NCBI RefSeq assembly: GCF_900660735.1
Contig: NZ_LR215049.1
Coordinates: forward strand, 186,001 to 250,000
Direction of reading: 5' to 3'
Length of the DNA stretch: 64,000 nucleotides
Origin: Metamycoplasma cloacale
GTDB lineage: Bacteria > Bacillota_I > Bacilli_A > Mycoplasmatales > Metamycoplasmataceae
Part shown: positions 35,981 to 45,347 of the stretch, one piece after another
Layout: every line of letters begins with the position of its first letter
Position numbering within the stretch: position 1 is the first letter of the stretch
Made by a program: the position numbers and the translations under genes
Notes under the pieces: model-generated
Told to the model about the DNA's origin: nothing
Database searches by the model: none
Seen by the model: the letters and a program-made list of their open reading frames with translations, nothing else

Positions 35981-37138
35981 TTGTTTAAAACAATTCAATT
36001 GGTGATCGTTTATCACTCCGATTGCTTGTAATCAAGCATATATGGTGGTAATTCCTAGAAAAACAAAGTTTCTTTTCTTTAAATCTTTATAAATATTTTT
36101 TACAAAACTTAATATCTCTGGATTGTTTTCATTACCAAAGTTATTAATTGATTGGTTATTAGTAAAACTTCATATGTAATTAGCAAAACTTTTGAATTCA
36201 AGGATTATTTGTTGATAAGCTTTTGCATTATTAATAATGGCTTGTAATTTTTTTCTATGTCTAATAACTCTGCTATCATTCATTCAATTATTGATATCAA
36301 TTTCATTACAATTACTGATTTTTTCCCAACTTAATTGATACATGGCATCTAAAATGTCATCACGTTTGTTTCAAATGATATTTCAACTTAAACCAATTTG
36401 AAAAATTTCTAAACACATTGATTCAAAAATTTGTTGATCATCGTATGTAGGGGTTCCTCATATATTGTCGTGATAGTAGATGTGATTGATTGAATCAATA
36501 TTATTTTCAACTCAAAAGCAACGTTTTTTGTTCAAAATTTCAGGTAGAAAAGAATTGATGTTTTTATATGAAAAACGGTGATATTTTGTTAAACCATGTT
36601 TTTTACATGCATTAGCATGTATTTTGTTGTAGTAACCTTTGTTTGAATCTAGATTATAAAAAGGATATTTTAGATGTAGTGATTCCATATATTTATCACG
36701 ACTAACTTTTGCTAATATAGAAGCAGCAGCTACATTTATACTGATTTGATCACCTTTGATTAAATTCAATTGTTTTATATCAATGTTATTTAGTTTTTCG
36801 AAATCTGTAATTACAAAATTTGGTTTGTTTTTTAATTTCTTAACACAAATCTCCATTCCTAAAATACTTGCTTGTTTGGGATTTATAAGATCTACTTGTT
36901 TATTATCGATAAATTCAATATGATATTCAATTGCGTTTTGAATAATTTCGTTAAAGAGTTTCTCTCTTTGTTTGTAATTTAATAATTTAGAATCATTAAT
37001 TTCTTCGTTTTTGTAATTATTAGGTAATATACAACTTGCAACAACAATAGGCCCAATTGATGCACCGCGACCAGCTTCATCACATCCTGCTATTATTGGG
37101 TATTCAGGATACAATGTTTGTTCGATATATTTCTTCAT
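35966..37138 (-). CDS. Fusion of ribonuclease HII and DNA-3-methyladenine glycosylase I
   Basis: One 390-residue reading frame carries two complete enzymes. Residues 1-200 are RNase HII: AGCDEAGRGASIGP, FVITDFEK and AAASILAKVSRDKYM hold the catalytic acids; it removes ribonucleotides from DNA. Residues 206-390 are TagI: KRCFWVENN (zinc Cys), YYHDNIWGTP (zinc His), MCLEIFQIGLSW (catalytic Glu and Trp), RVIRHRKKLQAIINNAKAY, LKKRNFVFLG and VINDHQLNCF (zinc His and Cys). The joint is in frame with TGA as Trp, and no internal start codon lies between the domains. GAGG precedes the ATG, 4 bp after the upstream aldehyde dehydrogenase stop. Both activities repair DNA. Confidence 0.9.
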
Positions 37139-37142
37139 TAAA

Positions 37143-38453
37143 TTACCTCATTATGTATTTAATTAATCTCAATATTTTTGAATCATTAATTAAAGATTTA
37201 TATTTTATATTTCATCTAGTGTTTAACTTTTTGTATGTAACTGGTTTTCAATGAGTAAATGTATCAAAACCTGTTTTTCCGTGATATTTTCCAAAACCAC
37301 TTTGACCAATACCACCAAAACCTAGTTTATCATTCGCAAGAAAACTTAGATGATCATTAATTGAAACAGTTCCTGAATTTGTATTATTAATAATATCTTG
37401 AATAAAGTTTTTATCTTCACTGAATATATATAAAGAAAGTGGTCATTTGTTTTTAGATATATAGTCATAACATTCTTTAATAGCTTGATATTCAATGACT
37501 GGTAAAATTGGTGCAAATAATTCTTTTTGCATTATTGCATCATTAACGTCAGTTTCTTTTATGAATAAATCAATATATCTATCGTTTTGATCATATTTTA
37601 ATTCTGGTGATAATTTTTTAATATTATCTAAATGTTGTTCATCGATAATTCTTGATAAATAATCTTTATTAATATTGATTTTGTTTGAAAATTCCGTTTT
37701 ATGTCTGTTAAGTAAATTAATTAATTCATGTTTTTGATTTTTATGTACAAAAACATAATCAGGTGCAACACATGTTTGACCTGCATTTGTTAGTTTTCCT
37801 CAAATTATTTCTTTTGCAACATTTTCTAGATTTTTAATTTTTGGATCAATAATTACCGGACTTTTACCACCTAATTCAAGCACACAAGGAATCATTTTTT
37901 CAGCAGCTTTTTTATATATAATTTGACCAACTGCTGTATTTCCTGTAAAAAAGATAAAATCAAGATCTTCATTTAATAAAGACTGTGCAACTTCTTTTCC
38001 ACCTAAATGTATATTTACATATTTATGATTAAATGTTTCGTTAATAATTTTTTCCAACACTATTGAAGTATGTTTTGAAAATTCAGATGGTTTTAAAACA
38101 ACTGTATTGCCAGCACCAAAAGCATTAATTAATGGAATTAATGTTAAATTAAAAGGGTAATTTCACGGTGATATAATCAATGTCTTTCCATATGCGGTTG
38201 GTTTTAAATAACTCTTAAGATAAAATAATTCTTTTGGTGAAGTAACTCTTTTATCCTTGCTTCATTTTTTCAATTTTTTAATATATAAGTTTAATTCTTT
38301 AAAAACAACTCTAATTTCAGTTATTTGAGATTCTAGTTCGTTTTTATTTAAATCACGATATAAGGCATCTATAATTTCTTTTTCGTGTTTTAAAATTATT
38401 AGTTTCAACTTTTTTAAATATATAAGTCTTTCTTTAACATCAATTGTAATCAT
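37143..38453 (-). CDS. Aldehyde dehydrogenase (class 3-like)
   Basis: A 436-residue protein. YGKTLIISPWNYPFNLTL and NTVVLKPSE lie in the cofactor domain, FFTGNTAVG is the NAD-binding GxTxxG region, LELGGKSPVII carries the general-base Glu and NAGQTCVAPDYV the catalytic Cys. The C-terminal GGIGQSGFGKYHGKTGFDTFTH is typical of class 3 enzymes. It oxidises an aldehyde to acid with NAD(P); the substrate is not evident. It ends 4 bp before the RNase HII/Tag start, so the two share a transcript. AGGAGAT precedes the ATG. Confidence 0.9.
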
Positions 38454-38564
38454 AAATATCTCCTTGAATAATTATTAATAATTATAGAATAACAATTTTG
38501 TAAGAAATTAAATTAATTGATTAATGAAATATATAAAAAATAAGAACACAAATAAATTGACATA

Positions 38565-38588
38565 AATAAAAACCCGAATCATTCGGGT
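38565..38588 (-). terminator. Terminator of rplU-rpmA
   Basis: ACCCGAAT/ATTCGGGT hairpin followed on the minus strand by a T run, directly after the rpmA stop. Confidence 0.85.
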
Positions 38589-38594
38589 CTTCAA

Positions 38595-38852
38595 TTATTT
38601 CTTTTCAGGATAAACTGATGCAAATTTTCTGTTAATTCTGTCTTCAAATTTAACAAAACCATCGATTAATGAGTATAGAGTGTGGTCTTTACCCATTCCA
38701 ACGTTTTGACCAGCAAAAATTTTTGTTCCTCTTTGTCTATAAATAATGCTTCCTGCTAAAATAAATTCACCATCTGTAGCTTTAACTCCAAGTCTTCTAC
38801 CTGCTGAGTCTCTACTGTTTCTGGTTGTTCCACCAGCTTTTGTATGTGCCAT
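38595..38852 (-). CDS. rpmA: 50S ribosomal protein L27
   Basis: An 85-residue protein starting [16 protein letters not shown], then [16 protein letters not shown] and [21 protein letters not shown], all diagnostic of L27. It starts directly with the conserved AHTKAGG and lacks the cleavable N-terminal extension of many Firmicutes. In agreement with this, no Prp protease gene lies between rplU and rpmA, which are only 3 bp apart. Confidence 0.98.
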   Translation of the reverse strand: MAHTKAGGTTRNSRDSAGRRLGVKATDGEFILAGSIIYRQRGTKIFAGQNVGMGKDHTLYSLIDGFVKFEDRINRKFASVYPEKK

Positions 38853-38855
38853 TTA

Positions 38856-39158
38856 CTATTTTCCTTTAATTTCTGTAATTTGTACTCTTGTATATGGTTG
38901 ACGGTGACCTAATTTACGTTTGTGAGTTGATTTAGCATTGTGTCTATAAACAACGATTTTTGCTTGTTTACCTTGTTTTTCAATAATTCCTGAAACAGAA
39001 GCTTTTTCTACATATGGAGTACCGATTTTGTTTTCAACAGCTAAAACTTTGTCAAAAACAACAACGTCTCCTTCTTTGCCTTCAATCTTTTCAATATAGA
39101 TTGTATCGCCGGCTTTAACTAGTAATTGTTTTCCACCGGTTTCAATGATAGCAAACAT
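38856..39158 (-). CDS. rplU: 50S ribosomal protein L21
   Basis: A 100-residue protein starting MFAIIETGGKQ; the strong AAGGAGG 6 bp upstream selects this ATG over an in-frame upstream start at 39182. VKAGDTIYIEKIEG and YRHNAKSTHKRKLGHRQPYT are characteristic of L21. It is the first gene of rplU-rpmA and is preceded by a structured leader. Confidence 0.97.
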   Translation of the reverse strand: MFAIIETGGKQLLVKAGDTIYIEKIEGKEGDVVVFDKVLAVENKIGTPYVEKASVSGIIEKQGKQAKIVVYRHNAKSTHKRKLGHRQPYTRVQITEIKGK

Positions 39159-39257
39159 TGATGCCTCCTTATATTTTGTCACATCCTGAAGGTACTTATA
39201 ATTAAGTTTTTAAAACCTTTTTAGTATGGTTACTCTATAAGTAACGCACTTATTATA
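39159..39257 (-). promoter_or_regulatory. rplU promoter and structured leader (possible L21 leader)
   Basis: On the minus strand TATAAT (39252-39257) precedes a leader of about 85 nt that begins with a perfect 6-bp hairpin GTTACT-TATAG-AGTAAC (39229-39245). An L21 leader RNA is known upstream of rplU in Firmicutes; I cannot verify a covariance-model match from sequence alone. Confidence 0.45.
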
Positions 39258-39390
39258 TCAAAATATAATATATTTATGATATTTGACTTAAGAAATATGG
39301 AATATCAGTGTAGTGCAAAACAAATTTGCAATAGTTATTGATTATATTAAAATCATTTCAAAGTTTTATATTTTTATATTTATATATAAA

Positions 39391-40440
39391 CTAATAATTG
39401 GTAATAATTACTTCCTCTATTTCTCCTCTACCTAGACTATTTGAATTAATTATTCTTTTTGCTTTAATTATATGAATATTGTAATCTTTATATAAATCAT
39501 TGATAAAGTCAGTATTATGGTTTGACAACATAACATAAACTCCTCTTTGATTTAGTTCTTTAAATACTTCAGATAATCTTTTTTGATCATCTTTATTAAA
39601 TCCGTTTTTGTCATAATTCACAAAACCATTTTTATCGGGGAGAGTGTCATATGGGGGATCTAAATAGACAAAATCACCTTTTTTAGCTTTTAAAACCGCT
39701 TCTTGAAAATCAAGATTGGTAATTTCGATATTAGAGTTCTCAAAATATTCTTTAATTGAGTTAATGTTATCTACGTTGTATAAATTCACTTCTTGTTTTT
39801 TGCCAAAAGGAACGTTAAAATATCCTTTTGAATTAACACGATATAAGCCATTAAAACAACTTTTATTTAAATAAACTAATCTTGCTGCTTTGATATAAAT
39901 TGGCAGTTCTTTAAAAGATAGATCTTTATCTAAATCTCTTAATTTGTAATAGTATTCTTCGCTATGCAATTTTGTATGAGTATTTAATTCAGAGATTAAT
40001 AAATTGATATCTTTTTCATTTTCAAAACATTTATATAAACAATATAGTTCTTCGTTAATTTCGTTAATAAAAGCATTCTTGGGAGCTAATGAGAAAAATA
40101 AAGCTCCTCCACCTAAAAAAGGTTCATAATAATTTTTGAATTTTTTAGGCATTAAACGTTTTATTTCATCAAGAATTTGAGTTTTTCCACCAGCTCATTT
40201 TACTAATGGTTTTATATTGAAATTAATTTCGTTATTAAATAAATCTTGAATTGATATATTTAAGCCATTAATGATTTTTTCTAATGTATCTAATGTTATA
40301 TTTATTGAACCATTTTCAATTTTAGAAATTGTTGAACGCTCAATTTTTGTTAATTGAGACAATTCAGTTTGTGAGATTTTATTTTGTTTTCTTATTTCTT
40401 TAATTTTGTTTCCGACTAAATTTTGTAGATTAATTGACAT
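39391..40440 (-). CDS. XRE-type HTH fused to Dam-type N6-adenine methyltransferase
   Basis: A 349-residue protein. Residues 1-75 are a Cro/CI-type helix-turn-helix: IKEIRKQNKISQTELSQLTKIERSTISKIENG. For length the core is best cited as ISQTELSQLTKIERSTISKI. Dam follows: VKWAGGKTQIL, YYEPFLGGGALFF (AdoMet motif), AARLVYLNKSCFNGLYR and FVYLDPPYD (DPPY catalytic motif). Family members methylate adenine in GATC. The TGA at the WAGG Trp splits the two parts under the standard code, but they are one frame. No restriction gene is adjacent, so it looks like an orphan, self-regulating methylase. No Shine-Dalgarno; probably leaderless. Confidence 0.9.
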
Positions 40441-40448
40441 AATATAAA

Positions 40449-40479
40449 ATTATATATATTTGTGTAATTAAAATACACA
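40449..40479 (-). promoter_or_regulatory. Promoter and likely operator of the HTH-Dam gene
   Basis: A minus-strand TATAAT (40449-40454) lies 8 bp before the ATG. A perfect inverted repeat TGTGTA-N7-TACACA (40461-40479) sits in the -10/-35 spacer, a natural site for autoregulation by the fused HTH domain. The binding is inferred. Confidence 0.5.
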
Positions 40480-40588
40480 TTTTATTTCGATATGATAACA
40501 AAATTATTACACGACAATAATTTTAACTGATGTTTATTTACATCTAATATAATTAAATTATTACTAATGTAGAAAGAAAATACGGTTT

Positions 40589-41917
40589 ATGTTCAAAGAT
40601 ATATATAATAAAACTTTATCAATTTATGAAACTACTTTAAATCACAAGGCTAAATTTAAAGTTTTATACAAAATTTATCAATATCTTGGAGCAACATTGT
40701 TGTTTGCAATCTTTTTATATTTAACAATAGTAATTTCAATTGGACCTGGTTCAATTTTTAATAATAAAGAACAAATATTTAATAGAGTTGAGTTTTATTT
40801 ATTTCTTGTAACATCATTTATTGTTGTGATTATTTCAATAATCGTTTTAACAAAACATATATTGTATGGTTTATTCTTAAAATACAAATATTGCAATTTC
40901 TTTAAATTTGCTAAATATTTTAAATCATATTTATTTTTGAATTTTGATATACAAAAGTTCAAAGATCTTAAATATATACTAACTAATTTCAATGAAGAGA
41001 AAATTAATAATAGATCATTGTTAAAATTTCTTTCATATTTTAACAATATCAATCATTACGAATTTAAACAATTGTTTTATGAATTTATTAATTTAAATGC
41101 GAATAAGAAGATAAACAAATATAACATTTTTATTTTCTTGATAGATAAATATAATAAAAACAATGACTTTACTTTGCTAAAACATTTTATATTAATGAAT
41201 GATTTGAATTCATTGTGAATAAAGCTTAAAGACAAAGAAATTATCAAGAAATTTTCACTAATTTTTCAAAAAGAAATTGACAAACAATATATAGAAAATA
41301 ATTATATTGTATGGTCTTTAATTAGATTTATAAAACCATATATTAATATTAAAAAATATAAAGATTGCTATTGAGATTCTAAAATGTTTTCAATATTTAA
41401 TTATTTATTATTTATTCATAATGTTTTCCTACCATTAGTTGTTGGAATTGGTGAAATGGTAGATGAAAAGAAATGATATTTAGCAACAAAAACAAGCGAA
41501 CTTAAAGGTATTTTTGAAGCAACCAATAAAGCTTCTTGATTGCAATTTGATTTTATTAAAGAACAAAAAGCTTTTTATACATTTTTATTGTTAAAAATCT
41601 TATTAATAATTGGAATTATTTTAACGACATTATTTTTTATAGCTATATTGACTATATTTATAAAAAGAAAAATTTGAACTAAAAAAGGTATAGTGTTAAA
41701 TATATTAGCATTCATTCTGAGTTCTGTTGTTATATATTCTCAAATAATTTTGACAGAAGCTAATTATTTTTCAGATAACAAAGATATTTTGTTTGAGATT
41801 GTTATTGTAATTTTCAGTCTTAATTTAATATATTTGGAAGTTATACAAGTAAACATGTATTTATATAACATTGAACAAATTTCCAAGAAGTATTTTAAAG
41901 TTAAAGAAATAATATAA
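40589..41917 (+). CDS. Unrecognised membrane protein, 442 aa
   Basis: Two N-terminal membrane segments (about residues 34-55 and 70-92), a basic, Asn/Phe-rich helical middle of about 230 residues, and a C-terminal block of three to four membrane segments from about residue 335 onward. It has no motif I can name and no signal for secretion beyond its helices. TGA is read as Trp throughout. GTAGAAAG upstream of the ATG is a weak ribosome-binding site. It is divergent from the HTH-Dam gene and followed by tRNA genes. Confidence 0.75.
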
Positions 41918-42066
41918 ATAGATTATTGAAAGAAAACAATAAAAAATAATTTCAAATTAAAAAATAAACAGAAATAATAAATATGGTAAAATAACTATGG
42001 TTTTGATCGACAAAAAACTGAGCTATAAAAATTTAAACATTTTTTTAAAATACTATTTTTTTTAGT

Positions 42067-42072
42067 TATAAT
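42067..42072 (+). promoter_or_regulatory. -10 box of the tRNA cluster
   Basis: TATAAT 21 bp before tRNA-Asn. No clear -35 box. The rest of 41918-42093 shows nothing I can name. Confidence 0.4.
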
Positions 42073-42093
42073 TATAGGGTATTTTAAATAAAT

Positions 42094-42168
42094 GCCGACT
42101 TAGCTCAGCGGTAGAGCAGCTGGCTGTTAACCAGTTGGTCGTTGGTTCAATCCCAATAGTCGGCGCCA
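42094..42168 (+). tRNA. tRNA-Asn (GTT)
   Basis: Cloverleaf with acceptor GCCGACT/AGTCGGC, anticodon loop CTGTTAA with anticodon GTT, T loop GTTCAAT and encoded CCA. Confidence 0.97.
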
Positions 42169-42172
42169 TTAT

Positions 42173-42248
42173 GGCCCTATGGTGAAGTGGTTAACACATA
42201 TGGTTTTCATCCATACATGCGTGGGTTCGAGTCCCGCTAGGGTCACCA
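42173..42248 (+). tRNA. tRNA-Glu (TTC)
   Basis: Acceptor GGCCCTA/TAGGGTC (one G-T pair), anticodon stem TATGG/CCATA with loop TTTTCAT (anticodon TTC), T loop GTTCGAG and encoded CCA. Only 4 bp after tRNA-Asn. Confidence 0.97.
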
Positions 42249-42250
42249 TT

Positions 42251-42326
42251 GGAGAATTAGCTCAGCTGGGAGAGCATTGCCCTTACAAGGCAAGGGTCGT
42301 GGGTTCGAGCCCCTCATTCTCCACCA
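42251..42326 (+). tRNA. tRNA-Val (TAC)
   Basis: Acceptor GGAGAAT/ATTCTCC, anticodon stem TTGCC/GGCAA with loop CTTACAA (anticodon TAC), T loop GTTCGAG and encoded CCA. Last tRNA of a three-gene transcript. Confidence 0.97.
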
Positions 42327-42342
42327 TTTATCAAACGATACC

Positions 42343-42366
42343 AATGCCATTGAGGCATTTTTTTAT
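42343..42366 (+). terminator. Terminator of the tRNA cluster
   Basis: AATGCC-ATTGA-GGCATT stem-loop followed by a run of T, 16 bp after tRNA-Val. Confidence 0.85.
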
Positions 42367-42392
42367 TATTTTTTTGAATTTTTTATTCAAAA

Positions 42393-42421
42393 AACAGCAA
42401 AATCTGTTTTTTTTTTTTTTT
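42393..42421 (+). repeat. Hairpin with 15-T homopolymer
   Basis: AACAG-CAAAAT-CTGTT hairpin followed by 15 consecutive T (42407-42421), upstream of the small membrane protein gene. It looks like a second terminator; the long tract is slippage-prone. Confidence 0.5.
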
Positions 42422-42466
42422 GAAATAATTAATTTGACAAATTAAAAGTTAAGGAGGTGAATATAT

Positions 42467-42817
42467 ATGAGTAAATCAAGAAAATTAGCGATTGCCGGGT
42501 TGGTTTTAAACCCAGTAGGTTTTATAGTGATGTTAGCTGGAATTATTGCGTCTGCTACTGCACTTTTTGCAGTTGCTGCATCGGGCGCTGATGAATCGGT
42601 TGCGGGAGCAACAGTAGTTGCTGCTGGAGCTGGAGCGTTAGCTTCAATTGCTATAGGTTCAGTAATGTCATTAGCGGCATTTATTGTTTCAATAATTGCG
42701 GCGGTGAAAACAACTAATAGAACAGCTATGATTTTAACACTTGTTGGTCTTTTTGTATTACCAATTTTAGCGTGAGTTGGATTGGGAATGATTATTAAAG
42801 AAGATATGGATAAATAA
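42467..42817 (+). CDS. Small Ala/Gly-rich membrane protein, 116 aa
   Basis: Three to four membrane segments (about residues 8-37, 48-63, 63-80 and 87-106), rich in Ala, Gly and Val, with an ADESVAGA loop. The body has no resemblance that I can name. The ATG has an ideal AAGGAGG 9 bp upstream. The base composition is visibly richer in G/C than the neighbours, with codons such as GCG, GGG and TCG that are rare elsewhere in the window, so it may be a recent arrival. The C-terminus is GMIIKEDMDK after a TGA Trp. A clear terminator follows. Confidence 0.8.
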
Positions 42818-42823
42818 AATTCT

Positions 42824-42848
42824 ACCCAACTTGCTAGTTGGGTTTTAT
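42824..42848 (+). terminator. Rho-independent terminator
   Basis: ACCCAACT-TGCT-AGTTGGGT stem-loop followed by TTTTATTTT. Confidence 0.85.
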
Positions 42849-43174
42849 TTTCCTTAAGATAATAAACTTTGTAAAAAATATTTGATTGCTTTTATTTTAG
42901 AATGTTTTAAAAAAACAAATCATATGATAATTATCAAATTTAATTATTAAATTTCCTTTATATTTTTGTGATTAAAAAATTCCTTTATATAAGTATTAAA
43001 AAATTATTTAAATTATTTTTATATTATAAAAATGATTTTTAAGTAAAATAATTAATGTGAAAAACAAAATATTTTACTTTATTTCACTAAATGAAAAAAT
43101 ACAAATTAGACATTTTTTGTAATTTGTCTATTTTGTATTTTTTTAAACAAAGAACAAAAAAAGAAAGGATTTTT
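42849..43174 (+). promoter_or_regulatory. AT-rich leader of the lipoprotein/nuclease/ABC operon
   Basis: No gene in this 326-bp stretch. It holds three inverted repeats: a perfect 10-bp pair AAGTAAAATA/TATTTTACTT (43041-43050 with 43070-43079), a 6-bp pair GTGAAA/TTTCAC (43057-43062 with 43082-43087) that is incompatible with it, and an 18-of-19-bp hairpin (43094-43112 with 43125-43143) whose right arm ends in a T run. The arrangement is attenuator-like. A GAAAGGA ribosome-binding site follows before 43175. Confidence 0.45.
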
Positions 43175-45334
43175 ATGAAAAAATCTAAATTACTATTTAC
43201 AATGTTGCCAGTTGTAATTGGGGCAGTACCAGTTATGGCGGCATCTTGTGTTAAACCAGACGGTCCTGATGGAGAAAAAACATCAAGATTTGATACCGTT
43301 AATGATAATAAATTAAGCATTTTATCAGGTTTTTCTGAAGGGAATTCACAAGGTAAAGCTATTAAAACACTTGTTGATGCATATAACGAATATGCTAAAA
43401 CACATGCATCAGAAGGTTACTTAGAAGCTTCTATATTATGAAACCCAAATGGTTATGATACAGGTAAGTTAGTTAATGACTTGAGATCAACAAATAAAAC
43501 ATCTTTATATAACATTATGATTAACTATCCTGCTGCAGCGTCAATAATCGCTCAATATGATATGAATATTGCAGTGCCAAAAGAAAAATTTGACGCTTTA
43601 AATATAGTAGATGCATTTACTTCTGTAACAAGTTCAATTGTATTAAATGATAAAAATGAAAATTGAGTTGTTCCTATTTCACGTTCAACAGAAATGATTG
43701 CTATTAACCAAATTCTATTTGGAAAACTTCTAAATGATTTAGTAACATTAGGAGCACAAAAAGTAGAAGGCGAAACAGAAAAAATTGATAAATGAATTAA
43801 AGCATACACTGATTCTAAAGCTGCTAATACAGAACAAACTAAATCAGATGCTGTTGTTATCGATGAAATGTGAGATCCAGGTAAAACTAAAACTACATCT
43901 TCTATATACACAGAAGCAGTAGAAAAAATTAAGACATTTAAATTGTCAGATAAAAAATTTGAAAATTATAAAGACTTAATTGAAATGGTTTCATTGATGA
44001 AAAAATTATACATTAGTTCATCATCATTATATGTATTGGGTATAGATTCAGTTCCTAATGCAATTAACGCAATGATTGGATCAATTACCAAAAATGATTT
44101 AAGCAAACACTATATCAAAAAAGATGCTTCAAAATTTAAATCAGGTGGTTATGACTATACCTCATTCTTTGAAAACCCAAGTTCACCAGAATACGCAAGA
44201 TTTAAAGAAGTATTTGATGTAATTCTAGAAGGAATTAACTCAGGCGCTATTTGAATTGGTGGTTCAGGTGCATATGGTTCAAACAATCTTGTTAACCATA
44301 AACTTGCTTTATCAATGGGTTCAACATCTGGTTATAGCCATACATATGTATCAAGTAATTCATCAAGTTACTTCCACAAAGAAGGTGGAAAGAAATTTAC
44401 TGTTGCAAACATTAAAGATTTAACATTAACTAATGGTAAATTGAAAGCAAGTAAAGATGATGTTTACTGAAGCACAGATGAAGGTGTTAGATCATCAAAA
44501 AATAAATATGTTTTAAAATTATTAACATCTGAAGCTGATGCAAAAGTTAAACAATTTATGGAAAGTAATCCAGGAACTAACTATCTATCAACAGATAGAG
44601 ATTTAGTAATTGAAGAAAAAACTAATAAAGTTTATGCTGTTAGTGGTTCTGAAAGAAAAGAATTAGTTGGTGCATTGGTGTTGAAATCATATAACTCATT
44701 AGCTGATGGCGCAACAAAAGACGATGCTGAAATTGATTCTAACTATTCACCTGTTGTATTGATTCCAGGTTCACAATTAATAAAACCAACTGTTGCAGAT
44801 ACATTGCAAAAACATGAAGCTGATTGAATTTCAATGCCATTGAAAGCAACATCTTCAGGAGATGAAACATTTTCTGTCTTTACACAAGGACCATCATTCG
44901 TTTTATTACATGCAAACGAAACTGAAGATCCAGCAACAATTAAATTTATTGAATGATTCTATACTCACAATTTTGAAAGCATTCAAATGGATTCAAAGAA
45001 TACATACACAAATATAACTCCAATTGATGCATTTAACCAATACGGTAGCTATGTTTCACCTACAAAATCATTCTTCGCATCTACAGATGAAACAAAATTA
45101 AACAAAATGAATGAAGCACAAAAAATTGCATTCAATAACTTTAAAAAAGTTGTAGATAATCCAAATCAATACAAATCAATTGAAGATATTCCTTCAACTT
45201 ACTCAGATAGATTGAGAAAAGCTTTGGAAGCAAATGCAAAAGCATTAGTAAATACTGCAAGTGATAATCCATTCTCATTGACTTACAATGATTTCATTAA
45301 GAGAATGAGCGAAACATTTAAAATAGATAACTAA
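43175..45334 (+). CDS. Surface lipoprotein of nuclease/ABC operon (P68/MG185-like)
   Basis: A 719-residue protein with a basic start, a hydrophobic signal and lipobox VMAASC (Cys at residue 25), so it is a membrane-anchored extracellular lipoprotein. The start is the ATG with GAAAGGA upstream; an earlier in-frame ATG at 43091 lies in the leader hairpin. The layout resembles ABC substrate-binding lipoproteins: IKTLVDAYNEY, YNIMINYPAAASII, VPISRSTEMIAINQILFGKLL. It is paralogous to the lipoprotein at 50584. Being first in an operon with two permeases and an ATPase, it is probably the binding protein of that importer. The substrate is unknown. Confidence 0.85.
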
Positions 45335-45347
45335 TTAAAATAAATCA

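Noticed and set aside
43091-43174. Longer N-terminus for the operon lipoprotein
   Set aside because: It would place 28 residues before a perfect signal peptide and lies in the hairpin leader.
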